DNA from: Clostridia bacterium
GTDB taxonomy: Bacteria > Bacillota > Clostridia > Oscillospirales > Acutalibacteraceae
NCBI GenBank assembly: GCA_017534365.1
Contig: JAFWCS010000271.1
Location: 1 to 6,879 of the forward strand
Length of the DNA stretch: 6,879 bases
Reading direction: 5' to 3'
Of the stretch, positions 5,679-6,879 are shown one piece after another. The translations under genes and the position numbers were made by a program. Numbering within the stretch: position 1 is the first letter of the stretch; each line of letters opens with the position of its first letter. Under the pieces are notes generated by a model. That model had not been told where the DNA came from and did no database searches. It saw only the letters and a list, made by a program, of their open reading frames with translations.

Positions 5679-5711
5679 CTTCTCATTCCGGCGATCGCCG
5701 GAGCTGAGAAG
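5679..5711. repeat. Two-part inverted repeat upstream of the transporter promoter
   Basis: An outer stem CTTCTCA / TGAGAAG (5679-5685 with 5705-5711) encloses a perfect 16-bp palindrome TCCGGCGATCGCCGGA (5687-5702). It lies about 50 bases before the transporter -35 element. It could be an operator, a second stem-loop for the upstream transcript (GTGTTTTG follows), or a spacer-free repeat of unknown role. A weaker stem TGCCG/CGGCA (5722-5741) followed by TTTTTCTTTT lies just after it and could act as a backup terminator. Confidence 0.5.
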
Positions 5712-5759
5712 TGTTTTGCATTGCCGCGTGCGATGCCGGCATTTTTCTTTTCGGTCCGA

Positions 5760-5789
5760 TTGACAAACGCCTGCGCGGGGGTATATACT
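5760..5789 (+). promoter_or_regulatory. Promoter of the transporter gene
   Basis: A consensus -35 TTGACA (5760-5765) and a -10 TATACT (5784-5789) are 18 bp apart; TATATA at 5782-5787 is an alternative -10 with a 16-bp spacer. Transcription would begin near 5796, about 48 nt before the ATG at 5844. No TCTTAAGG box is present, so the transporter appears to be outside the proposed regulon. Confidence 0.72.
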
Positions 5790-5843
5790 GGATTCGAAAA
5801 ACGCGCGAGCGCGCGGCAACACTGCTGCATGGGAGGCGGTCGG

Positions 5844-6879
5844 ATGGAAGAGAAAACGCAATCTCCGCTTTGGGAAAAATGCAAAAAACTGATCGGCGTC
5901 GAACCGGGCACGCGTCTGTTCCCGATGATCGCCTACAACTCCGCGATCTTTCTCAGCGGCGGCGCATTCTATATCATCGGCTGCTATTTCCTCCCCTTCC
6001 TGACTAAGGTCGAGGGCCTCTCCGCCGCGCAATACAGTCTGGTCGTGCTCTTTGCCGCGGTCTGCGACGCGATCACCGACCCGATCATGGGCGTGATCAC
6101 CGACCGCACGCGGGACCTGCGCGGCCGCCACCGGCCCTATCTGATCCGCGGCGTGCTCCCCGTGATGATCACCTATCTGATGATGTGGAATTCCTTCGGC
6201 CTCTCCGGGCGCGGCAATTCCACGCTGACGATGGTCTACTACATTCTCGTCTACGTGCTGTTCAAGACGGCCTATACCTACGTCGTCGTGCCGCACACGG
6301 CGATGCTGCCGGAGATCGCGCCGGCCTATTCGCTGCGCACGCAGTACAACGCGGTCAAAACCGTGATGGACGCCGTGGCCAGCTACTCCTCCTTCCTGAT
6401 CTCCGCCTGCTTCTTCGGCCTGTTTCACACCGAGAAATTCTCCCCCGCCTCGCGCACGAAATTCACCTGGATGGGCGTCATCCTCTGCCTCTGGGTCAGT
6501 CTGCCGCTGATTTTCACCTATAAAGGCACGCGCGAACGCAGCTCGCTGGAGGACGTCGTGCCGCCCTTCAGCCTGCGGGAATTCTTCGAGCGCTATCGCA
6601 ATATCTTCCGCAACCGCGCGTTTCGGCTCTATTTCGCCTTCGGCTTTTTCACGATGCTCTCCTCCTGCTTCGTTTCGACCACCTCCTACTATTTTCTTGA
6701 AAATATCATGCGGCAGGAAAGCAGCTACAACATGATCACCACGATCTCCGGCATTGCCGAGGCCGTCGGCTTTTTCCCCGCCTATTTCTTCTCGATCAAA
6801 AAAACGAAACAGCTCCCCGCGAAGGTCTTTATCCCCGTGTCGATGCTCGCGCTGGTCATCACCTGGGTCCTCGACGCCT
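5844..6879 (+). CDS. GPH-family (MFS) sugar:cation symporter, C-terminus beyond the window
   Basis: An open frame with 345 residues visible and no stop before the window end; typical members have about 450-500 residues. It matches the glycoside-pentoside-hexuronide:cation symporter group of the major facilitator superfamily: GLSAAQYSLVVLFAAVCDAITDP (58-80), the loop motif MGVITDRTRDLRGRHRPYL (82-100), and repeated hydrophobic segments near 30-52, 62-84, 102-118, 129-150, 179-193, 209-225, 262-280 and 330-343. The conserved Asp pair in DAITDP (D75 and D79) and the basic GRHRPYL turn are present. Members of this group import sugars or glycosides with H+ or Na+ across the cytoplasmic membrane; the substrate cannot be read from the sequence. 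GGGAGG (5831-5836) lies seven bases before the ATG, and it has its own promoter. Confidence 0.94.
   Translation, partial: MEEKTQSPLWEKCKKLIGVEPGTRLFPMIAYNSAIFLSGGAFYIIGCYFLPFLTKVEGLSAAQYSLVVLFAAVCDAITDPIMGVITDRTRDLRGRHRPYLIRGVLPVMITYLMMWNSFGLSGRGNSTLTMVYYILVYVLFKTAYTYVVVPHTAMLPEIAPAYSLRTQYNAVKTVMDAVASYSSFLISACFFGLFHTEKFSPASRTKFTWMGVILCLWVSLPLIFTYKGTRERSSLEDVVPPFSLREFFERYRNIFRNRAFRLYFAFGFFTMLSSCFVSTTSYYFLENIMRQESSYNMITTISGIAEAVGFFPAYFFSIKKTKQLPAKVFIPVSMLALVITWVLDA

Noticed and set aside
5661..6428. A 255-codon minus-strand frame opposite the transporter
   Set aside because: It is antisense to conserved GPH-transporter motifs and has a shadow-frame composition.

Overview
The base composition (GC-rich with strongly GC-biased third positions), purine-rich ribosome binding sites, a BspA-like secreted protein and an intergenic region full of short hairpins suggest a Gram-positive member of the Clostridia, perhaps an uncultured gut Oscillospiraceae-type organism. 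This is inference from style, not a taxonomic match.

Layout. Bases 1-120 are a perfect inverted repeat with no spacer; each arm carries a tandem TCTTAAGG operator. A strong sigma-A-type promoter follows (135-163). It drives a two-component operon: an OmpR/PhoB-family response regulator (225-926, TTG start) and, one base later, a six-pass membrane histidine kinase (928-2895). Bases 2896-3510 have no convincing gene. They hold several short hairpins with 3-nt loops and recurring GTAGGG flanks, and a terminator-like stem-loop at 3346-3379.

At 3512-3553 the tandem TCTTAAGG operator reappears directly upstream of a second promoter (3541-3569). That promoter leads a three-gene operon: an unrecognised 90-residue protein (3680-3952), a 168-residue secreted or membrane protein (4025-4531) and a 317-residue secreted BspA-like protein with a C-terminal membrane segment (4570-5523). 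The operon ends in a long terminator hairpin (5560-5622). A separate promoter (5760-5789) then drives a GPH-type (MFS) sugar:cation symporter, cut by the window end (5844 to beyond 6879).

How it may fit together (inference). A 21-bp match between the regulator's own upstream region and the promoter of the secreted-protein operon suggests that the two-component system autoregulates and also controls the three downstream genes. These would form a small envelope-sensing and envelope-response module. The symporter has its own promoter and no such box, so it is probably unrelated.
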